Assembly: GCA_916610825.1 (NCBI GenBank)
Contig: OU744453.1
Location: 12,605,826-12,669,825 of the forward strand
Direction of reading: 5' to 3'
Origin: Haliclystus octoradiatus
Taxonomy: Eukaryota; Cnidaria; Staurozoa; Stauromedusae; Haliclystidae
DNA length: 64,000 nt
Part shown: positions 34,627-46,213 of the stretch, piece after piece
How the letters are laid out: every line of letters starts with the position of its first letter
Position numbering within the stretch: the first letter of the stretch is position 1
The notes under the pieces: generated by a model
The model's database searches: none
Told to the model about the DNA's origin: nothing
The model's input: the letters and a program-made list of their open reading frames with translations, nothing else
Translations under genes and position numbers: made by a program

Positions 34627-36316
34627 CTAATTTATTGGAAAACAATTGCTTAATAACCTCCGCTAAAGAAAAAGCACAAATAATAGGAAGATATTTTAAA
34701 AAATGTATACCACCTACTCCAAACTCCAATCATGAATCGCTCCTGCTCTTCCTTCTGTTTTCAATACACATCAGACAATGAAGTAAATAACATTATCAAA
34801 AGATTCAGAACTAATAAGGCAACTGGGGCCGATAACATATCCGTAAGCTTCCTCAAAACTATCCTACCTAGCCTCATCTCTCCTATTACCGATCTATTCA
34901 ATCACTTAATAACAATAAATGAATACCAAAATCCTGGAAACATGGCATAGTCTCACCAATATACAAAAAAAAAACGATCCATGAAATAAATCAATTACCA
35001 TCCTCACTCACATCTCCAAAGCATTCGAGAAAATCTTAGCAAATCAACTCCAAAATCACTTCAAACCAATTTTCCCACCTGATATGTTTGGCTTTGTACA
35101 TAGTCACAGTGCTGAAATGGCCCTCATGAAACTCACACAAGATTGTAGAACAGCCATCAACAAAAAACAAACTACTGCCATCGTCTCCCTCGATCTCTCC
35201 AAGGCATTTGATATGGTACACCATAAACTTCTGATGGAAAAATTGAGAGCTTACGGTGTAAATCCATCAAGTTGTAACTTAATCAACAATTACCTAAGTG
35301 GAAGAACACAATTTATCAGAGTTGAAAGTCAGACTTCCTTGCCCTTCTCCTGCCCTCCGGGAATCCCACAAGGATCGATAATATCACCACTACTATTTAA
35401 TATCTACCTAGCAGACTTTTCATTTCTTCCAATAACCTCTTCCATCATACGATACGCAGATGATACAAAGCTATACTATTCCTCCAACCACAAAAACACT
35501 GCTGTCCAACACCTCAACAAAGACTTGGAAAAAGTGCACCAATGGTTCCAGCTGAACCCCTCACAAACTCAATGCCTACTAATCACTCACATTCCAGAAC
35601 CCGACATTCACGTTACAAGCGCAAATCTTCTAAGCACTAATCAAATACATAACAAAGACATTACAATCGATGATGTAACTATACCTTGGCTCAATATAAT
35701 AAAGATACTCGGTGCTCACATTGACAGTAGATTAAACATGAGATGTCATCTTCGCAATTGCATCAGAAAAGCCAATCTCTCCCTATATCAAATCAAACAG
35801 GTTAAAAAATCCCTAAACCCACACCTTGCCAATACACTTTACAAGACATACATCCGTCCTCAGCTAGAACATTGTAGCCTACTTCTTCTTGGAATTAATC
35901 AAACGGATAGACTAAAATTAGAAAGAATTCAAGAAAAATCACTAAAACACCTAACACGACCCAATACTGGTAAAGAATATCGTCTTCCATCTCTACACGT
36001 CAGAAGAATAGTAAAATTAACCAATATGATCCACAAAACACTCATAACAGAAACTCCAAAACTTTTACACTCCCTCTTCAAGATATCCAACATTAAATAT
36101 ACGTCATCTTGCCATCCAAAAAAACTCATGCCACGCATTTGCAGAACAACCCTGATGAAATGGTCGATTGTAGCAGTAGGTACTAGAGTCTGGAACTTTA
36201 TCCCGGAAGTAATACGTGGGGAAGCAATGAGAACATTCAAAGAGTCAACTCTTGCGTATTTGACCACCCTGGAATGGAAAATAAATTATTGGTTTATGTC
36301 AATCAGCTGTCGATAG
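34627..36316 (+). pseudogene. LINE ORF2, reverse transcriptase domain
   Basis: After broken frames at 34627-35083 (a KATGADNISVSFLK motif is visible) a long frame from 35084 shows VSLDLSKAFDMVHH, GIPQGSIISPLLFNIYL and the catalytic IRYADDTKLYYS. The C-terminal region has the usual LAPSYL/LWN-type tail replaced by TRVWNFIPEVIRGE. At least two frameshifts make it inactive. Confidence 0.88.
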
Positions 36317-36649
36317 TTAGATTATAATGTTATAAATATCAAAAACACTAGCATTCTCCTCATAAATATAATACAATTAGCATAATTATGGAACTTGTCT
36401 CGTTCAAAAAACGAAAAAAAAAACGAAAAAAAAAAATAAAAAAAATAAAAAAAATAATTAAATAATTAAATAAAAATAAAAATTATATTATATTATTAAT
36501 ACTATTATCCTTATCATTATTTCTACTAATTTACAATATTATAATTAATAACTTACTTTTAAATTCGTATCAATGTATAAACGAGCATTTGCTCATTTTG
36601 GTTACGAATCGAAATAAAATTATACACACACACACACCCTCCCAAAAAA

Positions 36650-37236
36650 AATCAAAGAAACAGTTCTTAATTCTGTTTCCTCTAACAACACTGGCACATC
36701 CCGAAAAAGTTTCATTGATTATTCTTTATTCATAACGTGGTTATTCAACATTTTATTCAAGCATGATTCAAGTGACTTCTGAAAAAGTATAGAATGGGAA
36801 ACTATTTCTTTACATCTCATTTCATTAGTTACAGTCATGTTCCTTCTTACATATTTTAATTTATTCATTGTCACTGATGAAGTGGAAATTAGTAGTGCAA
36901 TTGTTTCTATTTTTGATTTATATTTCATGGCAGTACTCTACAATTTAACATTGGCTGTAATAATCAGGAAATATTTTTATTTTATATCTTCGTAATTTGA
37001 TTTCCATAACGCGGATTTGTTTTGAATTAAGTCATTTTCCAACAATAATTTATGATCAATCATTATATAATTTCTAACTAAAGATAAGACGATAACACAT
37101 CTTTTTTTCGCTTTCATACTATATGTGTTTTAGTTTGTTTACGTTTGAATTTCATTCTGAGAATTACTACGATGAAAATACTACACAAATTATCTGTCTC
37201 GTCGCAACAAAGGATTGTACTATTTTGTATTTGCGA
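36650..37236. other. AT-rich stretch between LINE and direct repeats
   Basis: About 590 bp with a weak minus-strand frame (36719-36928) that matches nothing I know. The remaining THAP-type exons would be expected hereabouts, but none was recognised. Confidence 0.3.
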
Positions 37237-37762
37237 GACAATAAAAATTTATTTAAGTGCGAAACTGTTTAATTAGCGCTTCAGTCTGAGAAAGGATTGT
37301 TGTTGAAAAACGAAACAGTTTTTATTGTTTTTTCTCAACTTGGATGTATTTATTTGAAAAATGAAGCTGGCCATATGTACCCTCTGGTTAATGACGAATC
37401 CATCGATATGATTATTCATTATTTGATTCAATCCACTTTCCCACCAGCGTGGGTTTGTTTACAAATGTGATATCGTTCCTATCCGAATAGTTTATAAATA
37501 ATTTTCAAAAAAATTTGATTATATAATTTCCATTCTGACGCATGACCATACGCAAAACAAAAGATCGATCTGCACTGTTGCTCAGAGACAATAGAAAGTC
37601 ATTCAAATGCGAAACTGCTTAGTTAGCGCTTCAGTCTGAGAAAGCATTGTTGTTGAAAATGGAAACAGTTTCCATTGGTTTTTATCAACTTCGATGTATT
37701 TATTTAAGAAATGAAGCCGGCCATGTACGCCTCTGGTTAATAACGAATCCATTGATATGTGT
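37237..37762. repeat. Pair of direct repeats (~175 bp each)
   Basis: 37237-37410 and 37586-37762 share GCGAAACTG.TTA.TTAGCGC, CTTCAGTCTGAGAAAG, ATTGTTGTTGAAAA and TCTGGTTAATRACGAATCCA. A local duplication with divergence; no coding role seen. Confidence 0.75.
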
Positions 37763-37832
37763 TTCAAGTCAATTGCATCAAAAATGGCATCGTGAATCCT
37801 CACCTTACATGAGGACAAACAAATGGAAATAG

Positions 37833-38035
37833 TGTAAATTTAAACGTAGATGTGGCAAATCCTTCAACAACACCATTAAGATGAATGGCCACGCCAAGAA
37901 GTATCAATATTCCTCAAGGTGTGACATCTGTGGGAAATGCTTATGAGTCACCAAGTGACGCACTCAAAAGAAAGAAACTTCGCCTGCAACATATGCAATC
38001 AAGGTTTTACATTGAAGGCAAATTTAAACAGACAT
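37833..38035 (+). pseudogene. C2H2 zinc-finger fragment, frameshifted
   Basis: Three finger-like units: CKFKRRCGKSFNN..H, CDICGKC followed (after a frameshift) by MSHQVTHSKERNF, and CNICNQGFTLKANLNRHKS. The linker HSKERNFAC resembles a C2H2 linker. Frames differ between units and final histidines are missing, so this is a relic of a zinc-finger gene. Confidence 0.6.
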
Positions 38036-38139
38036 AAAAGTGGCACGATTAGCGATTAATTGGTATGTTAACAAATTTTTTCTAAAACATAAACAAATCA
38101 ACTTTAACTACAATTACCGTCTCGTCATTGATCGACAAG

Positions 38140-38585
38140 CTGTTTTGATACCTGGTGCATTGTTTATTACGTCACTTGAGATACAATGCTCCCGCATTTT
38201 TGTGGTTGATCTCCTTTCAGGGATTTGACGGTTTTGATTGCCACTGCTTTGCTTATTTTTGGAAGAACATTTATTTCGTTTTTCTTCGCCTTCTGTGTAC
38301 CTTTCAGTTTTTGCTGGCCACTGTGTTAGATGAGGTGCTGCCAAAGCAATGCAGTGAGCTGACCAGCCTGTTTGTTGACATTGAGGAAACTCTGTCACAG
38401 AACTTTTCCACGCCTTTTATATAGTGGGGATCCACATTTTCACTATTGAGGTGAGATTCAATTGTCTTACATGCTGCTTCCATTAGCGTCAGCTTGATTT
38501 TTCTAATCTTAGTTTTCATCTTTAACTATTGATCAATGTTATCACAGCTTGATTGCATATCAAAGCTTACGTCATCATTGATATC
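38140..38585 (-). pseudogene. MULE/SWIM gene C-terminal part
   Basis: Continues the exon interrupted by E2: DINDDVSFDMQSSCDNID, stop, then MKTKIRKIKLTLMEAACKTI, NRLVSSLHCFGSTSSN and, in shifted frames, a basic KRRKTK-like tail. An LH.FG...(basic)... ending is typical of this family's C terminus. Nonsense and frameshifts present. Confidence 0.5.
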
Positions 38586-38673
38586 TGTATAATATATGTG
38601 TTAACTGACAGCTAGATCTTATTATTAACACCTTGTATCTAGCGTAAACATGATCAATTGTCATATTATATTG

Positions 38674-38848
38674 TGTAGCGAGGCTATCCTCGTTTTGGTT
38701 TGAAGCCAACGCCCTTTATTAATATTTCTTGCTGTTTGCTGTATTTCAAGTTAGTTAGTTTTTGCTATGACTCAAAACAGTTGTTGTTACCATGTTACTT
38801 GTTGTCTTGGTTTATTTTACTGTTGTTTTTTTTGTGGCACACACCACA
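38674..38848 (+). repeat. E3 5' LTR
   Basis: 175 bp, begins TGTAGCGAGG and ends CCACA; only a few differences from the 3' copy. Confidence 0.9.
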
Positions 38849-38930
38849 AAGTTAACTTTAGCGGTTGTCTGTTCGACACTGTGGATGTTTATTTGGTTTA
38901 GTTGAAACCTGTTGAATTTAATATTTAATC

Positions 38931-39791
38931 ATGTGTGAAGAAGAAACTACTCAGGAGAGGCTGTTATTCTTGCCAATTACGGCACCTAGATTAAATAGTG
39001 CTGATCGAGAAGATGTTGCTCTTTTTATGAGAAAATATCATCAGTATGAAAGTCTTGTTAGAGAAAGAACGGATAGCGGAGCGGAGAGAGTTATTCCGTT
39101 GACGATAAAAGCATGCATCGAGCCTCTGCTTTTGAAAACTATAGCGAAATACGAGTTGAACGTTGCACTTGAAGATTCAAGTGAAAATGCTATTAAAGAT
39201 TTTTTGACAAGCAAATTGAATGTAGCTGGAGTTGAAAATGAACCTTAGTATCAGGGACAGTGACGCGCGTGTGCTGAAATTATTTCGTGATGCCGATAAT
39301 ATTTTGGAGTTACACGGAATTAAATCTTTATTTGAAAAGGCATCGAATAAGAAACTTATGGTAGAATGTATTGTCTATGCTGTTCAACCAGCGCCATTGA
39401 GAAAAACTCTAAAGTCAGAATTAAAATTACGTCATTCAGAAGCGAAAAAGGACACTGGTAAGTTGTTTGCTTTATTGAAGGATTTAGCAGCAAAGTTTGA
39501 CTTATTTAATTTTGACAAAACGCCATCCAACAAAAAGGGAAATGACTCACCCACTACAGTTAAGGGAGTGGTTGTGAAAACGTCAACCAAAACCTGTTGG
39601 CATTGTAAAGGAAATCACTTAAGGTCTGATTGTCCGAAAATTAAGCAAAAGAACAATACTCAATCTGACACTAACACTGCTAAAAAGGGACCTCGAGATG
39701 GTTGTTTAAAATGTAAGGGAGATCATTGCTTGAACAAATGCCCTGATGCCTCTGAAGTTGAAAAAAAGGAACTTTTAAGTGCGTTTACTAA
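38931..39791 (+). pseudogene. E3 gag
   Basis: Starts MCEEETTQERLLFLPITAPR; a frameshift around 39232 moves to a second frame ending in two zinc knuckles (CWHCKGNHLRSDC, CLKCKGDHCLNKC). The MITE at 39792 interrupts it at SAFTKA; the remainder resumes at 40573. Gag binds RNA and forms the particle. Confidence 0.8.
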
Positions 39792-40572
39792 GGCCTGGAT
39801 TATACAGCGCGCTTTCGAGCGTGCCGTGCTTTCGTTTACAGTAAATTGAAAGTTGGCTCGCTGCCGGCGCGCCCGTTTAACTTGACACGGCTCGCTGTCA
39901 TTAGCACGGTGCGCTCCAAATCGAAAGCTCGCATAGGAAGAGCGTGCTTTCACTTGAAGGCGAACTTTCATTTCGACATTCCAGGGATTCCTCTTACCAT
40001 ATTTGGTAAAAACCGGGGGTTGATGTCGAGAAAGAAATGTCTAGCCTCTTTTTCTCGGCCGTTGCCTAGATACAGTTCCGTTTTGCAAATAAACAGATGA
40101 ATAAACATTGATTTTCTTTCGAATTATAATCGAAATCCACAAAATAATAATAGGGAAACTACTCAGAGCATCTGTACTTCTCAATTGAAGAGGAGAAAAC
40201 TTTCAAATAGTATTAATTAGACAAGGTTATATATATATGCTCTGCAGATTAGATGTAAGCCACTGTCTTGTATTTGTAGGACCATGGTAGGTTAAAAAAC
40301 TATCATTGTACGATAATCACAACTATTTGATGGCGAATTGTGATAAAAATCACTTTTTGAAGCAAAATTTATTTCACGAAAAGCGTATACTTGTCAATCA
40401 AAAGTCTTGTGAGATATTTTCTTACACGTCATCATGTAATTCAAAGGAAGTTTTTACACAACTTTTGAGGACGGCTCGCTGTATAACTAGACATTTTCAA
40501 AAGCGCGCGCCTTCAAATGAAAGCGCGCTCGAAAGCACGGCACGCTCGAAAGCGCGCTGTATAATCCAGGCC
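39792..40572. mobile_element. PIF/Harbinger-like MITE in E3 gag (TAA duplication)
   Basis: Ends GGCCTGGATTATACAGCGCG and its inverse form about 44-bp TIRs. TAA flanks both sides (39789-39791, 40573-40575). It is 781 bp without transposase. Subterminal segments are unusually rich in GCGCGC/GCTCG motifs for this AT-rich locus. The youngest layer of a three-deep nest here. Confidence 0.9.
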
Positions 40573-41182
40573 TAAGCCTTCTACAACACGCCAGGGAACA
40601 ACTTATTCAAATTCAAATGTTGAAAATGTTAACGCTAAGAAAATTGATGTTAAGGGCCAACAAAATCGTGACCAAAACGTTTTAATAAATGGTCAGATAA
40701 GTGCCAAATATGTGTTAGACACTGGAGCGGAAGAAACGTTTATCTCTGAAGCATTAGCAAATGATATTTCAAAGAATACTTCGGCTTTTATTGAGCCTTT
40801 ATTAAAGCCGCTAAGTGTGCTGTACGCTAAGAAAGGAGCTAACATAATTGCCGACAAAAAGATATGTGTTGATTTGGAGCTTACAACAAATGCCGGCTTA
40901 TTAATTGTTAGAAAAGTTAATTGCATTATTCTAAATGATATGTTAGATGAGATTTTATTGGGAAAGCCTTTGTTTCAAACACTTGGCATTGACGTAGATG
41001 CTATGATTGCCGCCTTAGCAACGCAACAAAGCACCGTTTCTCAAACTGAATTGAAATCAATACATTATGTTTCACCTGTTAATGATAATGAGGTGAATGA
41101 TTGTAATGAGACAGAGAATATTTGTATTGGTCCTAATTGCCAAGACGAGGCATTGAAAACTGTTTTAAATAAGTTTACCTGA
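40573..41182 (+). pseudogene. E3 protease region
   Basis: After the MITE the frame continues to a retropepsin-like segment AKYVLDTGAEETFIS (DTG active site) and ILLGKPLFQTLGID, ending with an acidic linker and TGA. The protease cleaves the polyprotein. Confidence 0.8.
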
Positions 41183-41186
41183 AGGC

Positions 41187-42245
41187 TTGACCGCAAACAA
41201 CAGGTCGGCCTTATCAGATCTTGTTACAAAGTACGGTGACTTATGGAGGGTAAATTTAGGCCCGGACGAGCCAGCCCTAGTTACACCGATGACTGTAGAT
41301 ATACCTGATGTGGAGCCAATTAGATGTCGTCAACGTCGTTACGCACCGAGTCATCAAGATTACCTCCATGATCATGTCAAGAAACTGGAGGCTTATGGTC
41401 TTGTTAGAAGGAACACCAAAGCAAAATGGGCGTCACCTGCGTTTGTTGTATCCTCTGGAAATGGAAAACCTCGCATGGTTGTTAACCTCCGGGCAGTAAA
41501 CAATGTCACTAAGAGAACTGTTTGGCCTATGCCAAATATTGAAGTCCTGCTACAACAGTTACAAGGTATGAATGTATTTGCAAGTCTAGATTTGTTTAAT
41601 GGATATTGGCAAAGTCCATTAGATGTCAGTTCACAAGAATACCATTCTTTTATGACACATGAAGGGGTTTACACACCCACTAGAGTAATAATGGGAGCTA
41701 CGGAGAGTGTACAATACTTTCAGTCCATGATGCAGTCTATTATTGATGAGAGTCCCTACGCTGATTACATTTTGGTATGGGTAGATGATATACTAATATT
41801 TGCACCTGATTTTGATACATTACTGAGAGTTCTGGACTCGCTATTTGGTTTGTTAGAAAAGTACAAATTAAAAGTCAATGCAATGAAAAGCTGTTTGTAC
41901 AAAACATCAATCCGTTGGTGCGGTCGCATCATATCTTCAGAAGGGATTAAATTTGATCCTTCTCGTATTGATGCGTTAATAAATTTGAGTTTACCACGCA
42001 CTGCTGCACAACTGCAGCAATTTATTTGTGCACTAAATTGGATGAGAACCAGTCTCCCTAATTTTTCTGAGCTGGTATCTTCTTTGAGAGCGCTATTGCA
42101 GAAAGCATTTACTTTATGTGGATCTCGTACTAAGAGAAGTGCAGCTACAATTTTACTAGATGACTTGGGATGGGATGAAAACGCTAGCAAGTCGTTTGAA
42201 AACTGTAAAAAGTTGTTAGAACAAGCCGTAACATTAGCTTATTAG
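41187..42245 (+). pseudogene. E3 reverse transcriptase
   Basis: Ty3-type RT with KWASPAFVVSSGNGKPRMVV, FASLDLFNGYWQSPLDV and the catalytic VWVDDILIFAPDF. The tail reads IRWCGRIISSEGIKFDPSRI and a thumb-like LPRTAAQLQQFICALNWMRT. The frame stops at 42245 where RNase H should begin. Confidence 0.85.
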
Positions 42246-42753
42246 ACAAGAAAATGCTCAGCTACGATCAAACAGTAAAGCTGTGAAACCCGTGAATTTC
42301 CGTGAAGGAGATTTTGTTTTGGCGTCACGAGTCTTAAATAAATCTGGCGGAAAATTGAGAGTAAAATGGCAAGGTCCAATGCGTATTACGGAAGTTGTGA
42401 ATCCGTATGTCTACGTAGTCGACAGTCTGATTAACGGAGAAAAAAAGACCTGCCATTCGAGTCGTCTTAAGTATTATCATGACGATTCATTAAATGTTAC
42501 AGAAGAGTTAAAAGAGCAAATCGCACATGATGACATAGGATTTATTGTAGAGGATATCTTACGTGTAAGATTCAATGAAGACTACGATCGATGGGAATTG
42601 TATATTCAATGGCAGGGATTTGAAAGTGGAGAAAATTCATGGGAGCCATTCAGCACCCTACGGCTTGATGTGCCAAAGTTGATTGAAAACTATATAAACA
42701 AGAGTTGCGATAACTTAAAGTTTAAAAATTATGTTAAAGGACTGCTATCATAA
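42246..42753 (+). pseudogene. E3 integrase C terminus with chromodomain
   Basis: An integrase tail (FREGDFVLASRVLNKSGGKL, RVKWQGPMRITEVV) is followed by a chromodomain: FIVEDILRVRFNEDYDRWEL, then IQWQGFESGENSWEP. The aromatic positions (F, W, W) of a chromodomain are present. Chromoviruses use this module to target chromatin. The catalytic integrase core is deleted. Confidence 0.88.
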
Positions 42754-42788
42754 ATAATCTGCTGTAACATTAGTTTTAGAGGAGGGAA

Positions 42789-42964
42789 ATGTAGCGAGGC
42801 TATCCTCGTTTTGGTTTGAAGCCAACGCCCTTTATTAATATTTCTTGCTGTTTGCTGTATTTCAAGTTAGTTAGTTTTTGCTATGACTCAGAACAGTTGT
42901 TGTTACCATGTGACTTGTTGTCTTGGTTTATTTTACTGTTGTTTTTTGTATGGCACACACCACA
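42789..42964 (+). repeat. E3 3' LTR
   Basis: 176 bp, directly preceded by a purine tract AGAGGAGGGAAA that would serve as polypurine tract. Confidence 0.9.
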
Positions 42965-43090
42965 ATTGAGACATCACATGGCGCAGTTGATATTTTTGAA
43001 CTTATACCATGATTTATTATTATATCTTGTTTAGCTTGATATGTTATATATTATCATTCTGTATATCGTATATCGTTTACATTAAACGTT

Positions 43091-44014
43091 ATGCCTAATA
43101 AAACTCCAAAATCGAAGGCACGAAAGGAGGGCACTTTTTGACGATAATGTCAATTTTATGGATTCGTTTGAAAAGCGTACGGAGAGATCGTTATCTGCAT
43201 TTATGGCACAAATTACTGTCCTTAATACGACTACTGAAACCGCAGCACCTGTTTTGCCTGATGCAAGCGACGAAGATTCTCTTGTTGTTGAAAGTGTGCC
43301 AGTGAGTAATATTGAAAACTCGTCTTCCGGGATACGCCTATCGAGCGCTTTCCCACCTCCAGATAAATTATCTGATAACCTTACGTATGGTGAGTTTGTG
43401 GACTGGAGAGGTCAAATAGATAACTACGTATTATTTACGGGCCTTACTCGTTGCCCTAGTCAACAGCAAGTCTCATTTTTACTTTCTCGTATGACTCAAG
43501 AAACACTTGATACTGTCCGATTGGTATTGAATGTAGATCAACGCACTATTAATACAAATACATTATTACATAAATAAGATGGATATTTTAAGCAAAACGA
43601 TAATCTGGGGATACGTCGTGAAGCATTTATGCAGTATTCACAAGGTGAGAATGAACCGTTTTGTGCATTCTATCGTGAAGAATTGAAATTATTTCATCTT
43701 ACGGACCCCTGTCCCCAATGTTACGATCGCTCATTGGGGAACTTCACTATAGAAGAACGTTATGGCTCTGAAATCAGACGAAAGTTTGTGCTCTCAATGA
43801 GGGTGTATCTATTCATATGTTATCAAACAAATTATGTGCTATATCGTAAAAAAGCTTCAGATACGAAATCTAACACTGTCCCCTGCAAGCATTGTGGTAA
43901 AACCAATTATGATCCTGACCCACAATCTTGCTGGGCTAAGGATAAAACTTGTCATAATTGTAGCAAGAAAGGTCATATAAGACCTGTGTGTCGTTCTGAT
44001 AAATTGGACATTAA
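43091..44014 (+). pseudogene. E2 gag, first part
   Basis: ATG 43091 opens MPNKTPKSKARKEG; a frame change leads into MDSFEKRTERSLSAFMAQI and LTYGEFVDWRGQIDNYVLF. A stop near 43577 is followed by QYSQGENEPFCAFYREELKL and two zinc knuckles (CKHCGKTN...C, CHNCSKKGHIRPVC). The TTAA-type insert at 44015 cuts it after KLDI. Confidence 0.8.
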
Positions 44015-45017
44015 AGGGACTATGCAGACCGGCGGCTTCTTTATTGAAAAGTGAGTTCACTTTTCAATGCTGGTTTTTATGTTTGCTGTCTTCTTTCTTC
44101 TCACTGGTGTTCAATGTTTTATGAAAAATGAAAAGCTGCATGACGCCATCTTGCCTCGTGTAACTTTCCACGGCGCTTCCTTGTTTTATTGAATTAATAC
44201 AGCTGCGATCTAATTTTAATATTTTGTTGTATGTCCACATATTGTAAACATTATTTATTGACGCAATCAAATGGAAAGACAGGAGAGAAGTGATAGAAAG
44301 TAAAGATCCGAAATATCTGGAGCGGAAACAGGACCTCAGCTCAAAGCTACGGAAATGTATGACAGTATGCGTGTGTTTGAAATTTTACAAAAGGAAACTA
44401 CAAATTTCTGTGAGTCTTTCAGACTCTCGACTTGCTCTGGTCGTTTTAAAAAATTATTTATTATCTGGATAATGTAATCAATGTAATTTTATGCTGTGAT
44501 GTTGCTATCCATGCTTCGTAGATTAATCGACTATATTATTTGGAATTGTAATCATATTTCCAAAAGATGTTACCTACATAACGTATATGTATATTGATCA
44601 ACATTTGTCAGTAGTGTCAACTTGTCAATCGTTAGCATATACTCGTTAGCGTTGACTTAGTCTATTTTGAAATTGTTGAATAATAAAATCATGTTTACGT
44701 TTTCGTGCTGACTCGTTTTATTGTCGTATTTTTTCTGACTTCAACGTTATAGTATAGCCTGCACAACCATAAAATGCGGTAGGCCCTTAGTTAATGCAAT
44801 TTGTGTATTATTATTGATTCTTGTCCTTCAGAGTTACTTAGCAAAATCGAAATTAATTATGAAATAGGAATAAATGTTTAGGCCGTTTCTGTTTGTTTTG
44901 TTATCCTTGACCTCACAGCTTTCAATCCAGCAAACCAAAATGCGATTTCGGTGTAGTGACGTACGATAAAATCTGCACCCAAAAAAATCCATAAGGCTGC
45001 CGGTCTGCATAGTCCAT
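44015..45017. mobile_element. TTAA-flanked (piggyBac-type) element in E2 gag
   Basis: Inverted ends AGGGACTATGCAGACCGGCG and its inverse (one mismatch in the first 13), flanked by TTAA at 44011-44014 and 45018-45021. Removing it with one TTAA restores a frame running KLDI into NNVTNDVSYIIERVK, so the insertion is precise. About 1.0 kb with no transposase. Confidence 0.85.
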
Positions 45018-46213
45018 TTAACAACGTTACAAATGATGTTTCATACATAATTGAACGTGTGAAGCTAAATGCTGTTTCACATACCACACCCAAGGTCACA
45101 TCAAAATGCCAACACATCTCTCTAGCGTTATCATAGATATATCGCAAGAAAATAACTGGTAGTGGTATTCCTGATACTGGCGCTGAAGTTTGCGTTGCAA
45201 GTGACACTCTATTGACGGACAATAATATTCTTTTGTCTCGTTTAAACCACATCTAAGACAAGTTATCTGCTACTAACGGTTCACCTTTAGAAGTTCTTGG
45301 CGTTTTACATTGCCGTGGTATTCTCGCTACATATAGCACCAAGATGAAAATATATATTTGTAAAGGTATCTCAGACTTTCTTATTCCAACTCAAAATCTA
45401 ATTGGCCTTGGCATAATACCTGCTACTTTTCCCGCCCCTATGGCATCTATATTACGCACCGTTGTACAAGAAACTCCTCCTGTTTCTTCTCACAAGCCTC
45501 AGAATTTATCTGAAAATATACGTTCTCAACTACTAGATGAATTTCCTGATGTATTTAATGATACTGATCAACTTAAGCCAATGACTGGTCCACCGATGCA
45601 CATTCATTTAAAAGATGATATTACACCGTATGCACTTTCTACACCTAGAAAAATTCCCTTTGCTTGGCAAGCTGAGGTCAAAAGCACACTTGACAGTATG
45701 GTAGCTAAGGGTATTACACAACTTGCCTATGATCATCCAACAGACTTTGTTAGCCCACAAGTTGTAGTACAGAAACCAAATGATAAATTACGTCTCTGTG
45801 TTGATTTTACTAAACTCAACCAACCTGTCCGTCGTCCTGTTCACTCTTTCAAAAGTCCATGGGATGCTGTGTCAAACGTACCTCATACAGCTACGATATT
45901 CACAACGTTAGACGCAGCTTCTGTTTATTGGCAGATACCCTTAGATGACGTTAGCTGTCCATTAGCTACCTTTTCAACACCCCGGGGACGATACCAATAT
46001 AAACGTGCCGTTATGGGTCTTGTATGTGCCGGCGACGAGTATTGTCGTCGTGGTGACGAGGCTTTGGCCAACTTTCCTAATTTAGAAAAAGTTGTTGATG
46101 ATATTTTAATATATAATGAATCTTTTGAAGCACGTGTTACAAATGTTCGTAATGTGTTAGAGCGATGCCGACAACAATGTATTGCTCTAAATCCCAATAA
46201 ATTTATATTTTGA
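45018..46213 (+). pseudogene. E2 protease and reverse transcriptase
   Basis: Protease motif SGIPDTGAEVCVAS near 45160, a stop, then from 45344 a linker and RT: TPRKIPFAWQAEVKSTLDSM, VVVQKPNDKLRLCVDFTKLN, FTTLDAASVYWQIPLDDVSC and the catalytic KVVDDILIYNES. The RT stops at 46213 and a neighbouring frame continues without a gap. Confidence 0.85.

Larger units (their letters stand above)
29690..36640 (+). mobile_element. LINE (CR1/L2/Jockey-like), nearly full length, interrupted by a hAT element
   Basis: Two ORF regions: an ORF1 with zinc knuckles, then an ORF2 with an AP-type endonuclease and an RT. The 3' end has an A-rich tract, then CGAGCATTTGCTCATTTTGG (a small stem-loop GAGCATTTGCTC), then AATAAAATTAT and a (CA)n tail. 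The 5' boundary is approximate; three ATCAACG-like repeats lie at 29730-29755 just upstream of ORF1. Subtracting the 2,412-bp hAT insert, the LINE is about 4.5 kb. Frameshifts in both ORFs make it inactive. Confidence 0.88.
38674..42964 (+). mobile_element. E3: internally deleted chromodomain Ty3/gypsy element inside E2's LTR
   Basis: LTRs 38674-38848 and 42789-42964 (TGTAGCGAGGC...CACACCACA) are almost identical. A 4-bp duplication ATTG flanks it (38670-38673, 42965-42968). It has gag, protease and RT, then jumps straight to the end of integrase with a chromodomain; RNase H and the integrase core are missing. A MITE sits in gag. It therefore depended on other copies for movement or was deleted after insertion. 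Confidence 0.9.

Noticed and set aside
38155-38424. Plus-strand 89-codon ORF
   Set aside because: Antisense of the MULE/SWIM C-terminal relic.
44878-45252. 124-codon minus-strand ORF
   Set aside because: Spans the end of the TTAA element and the antisense of the E2 protease region.
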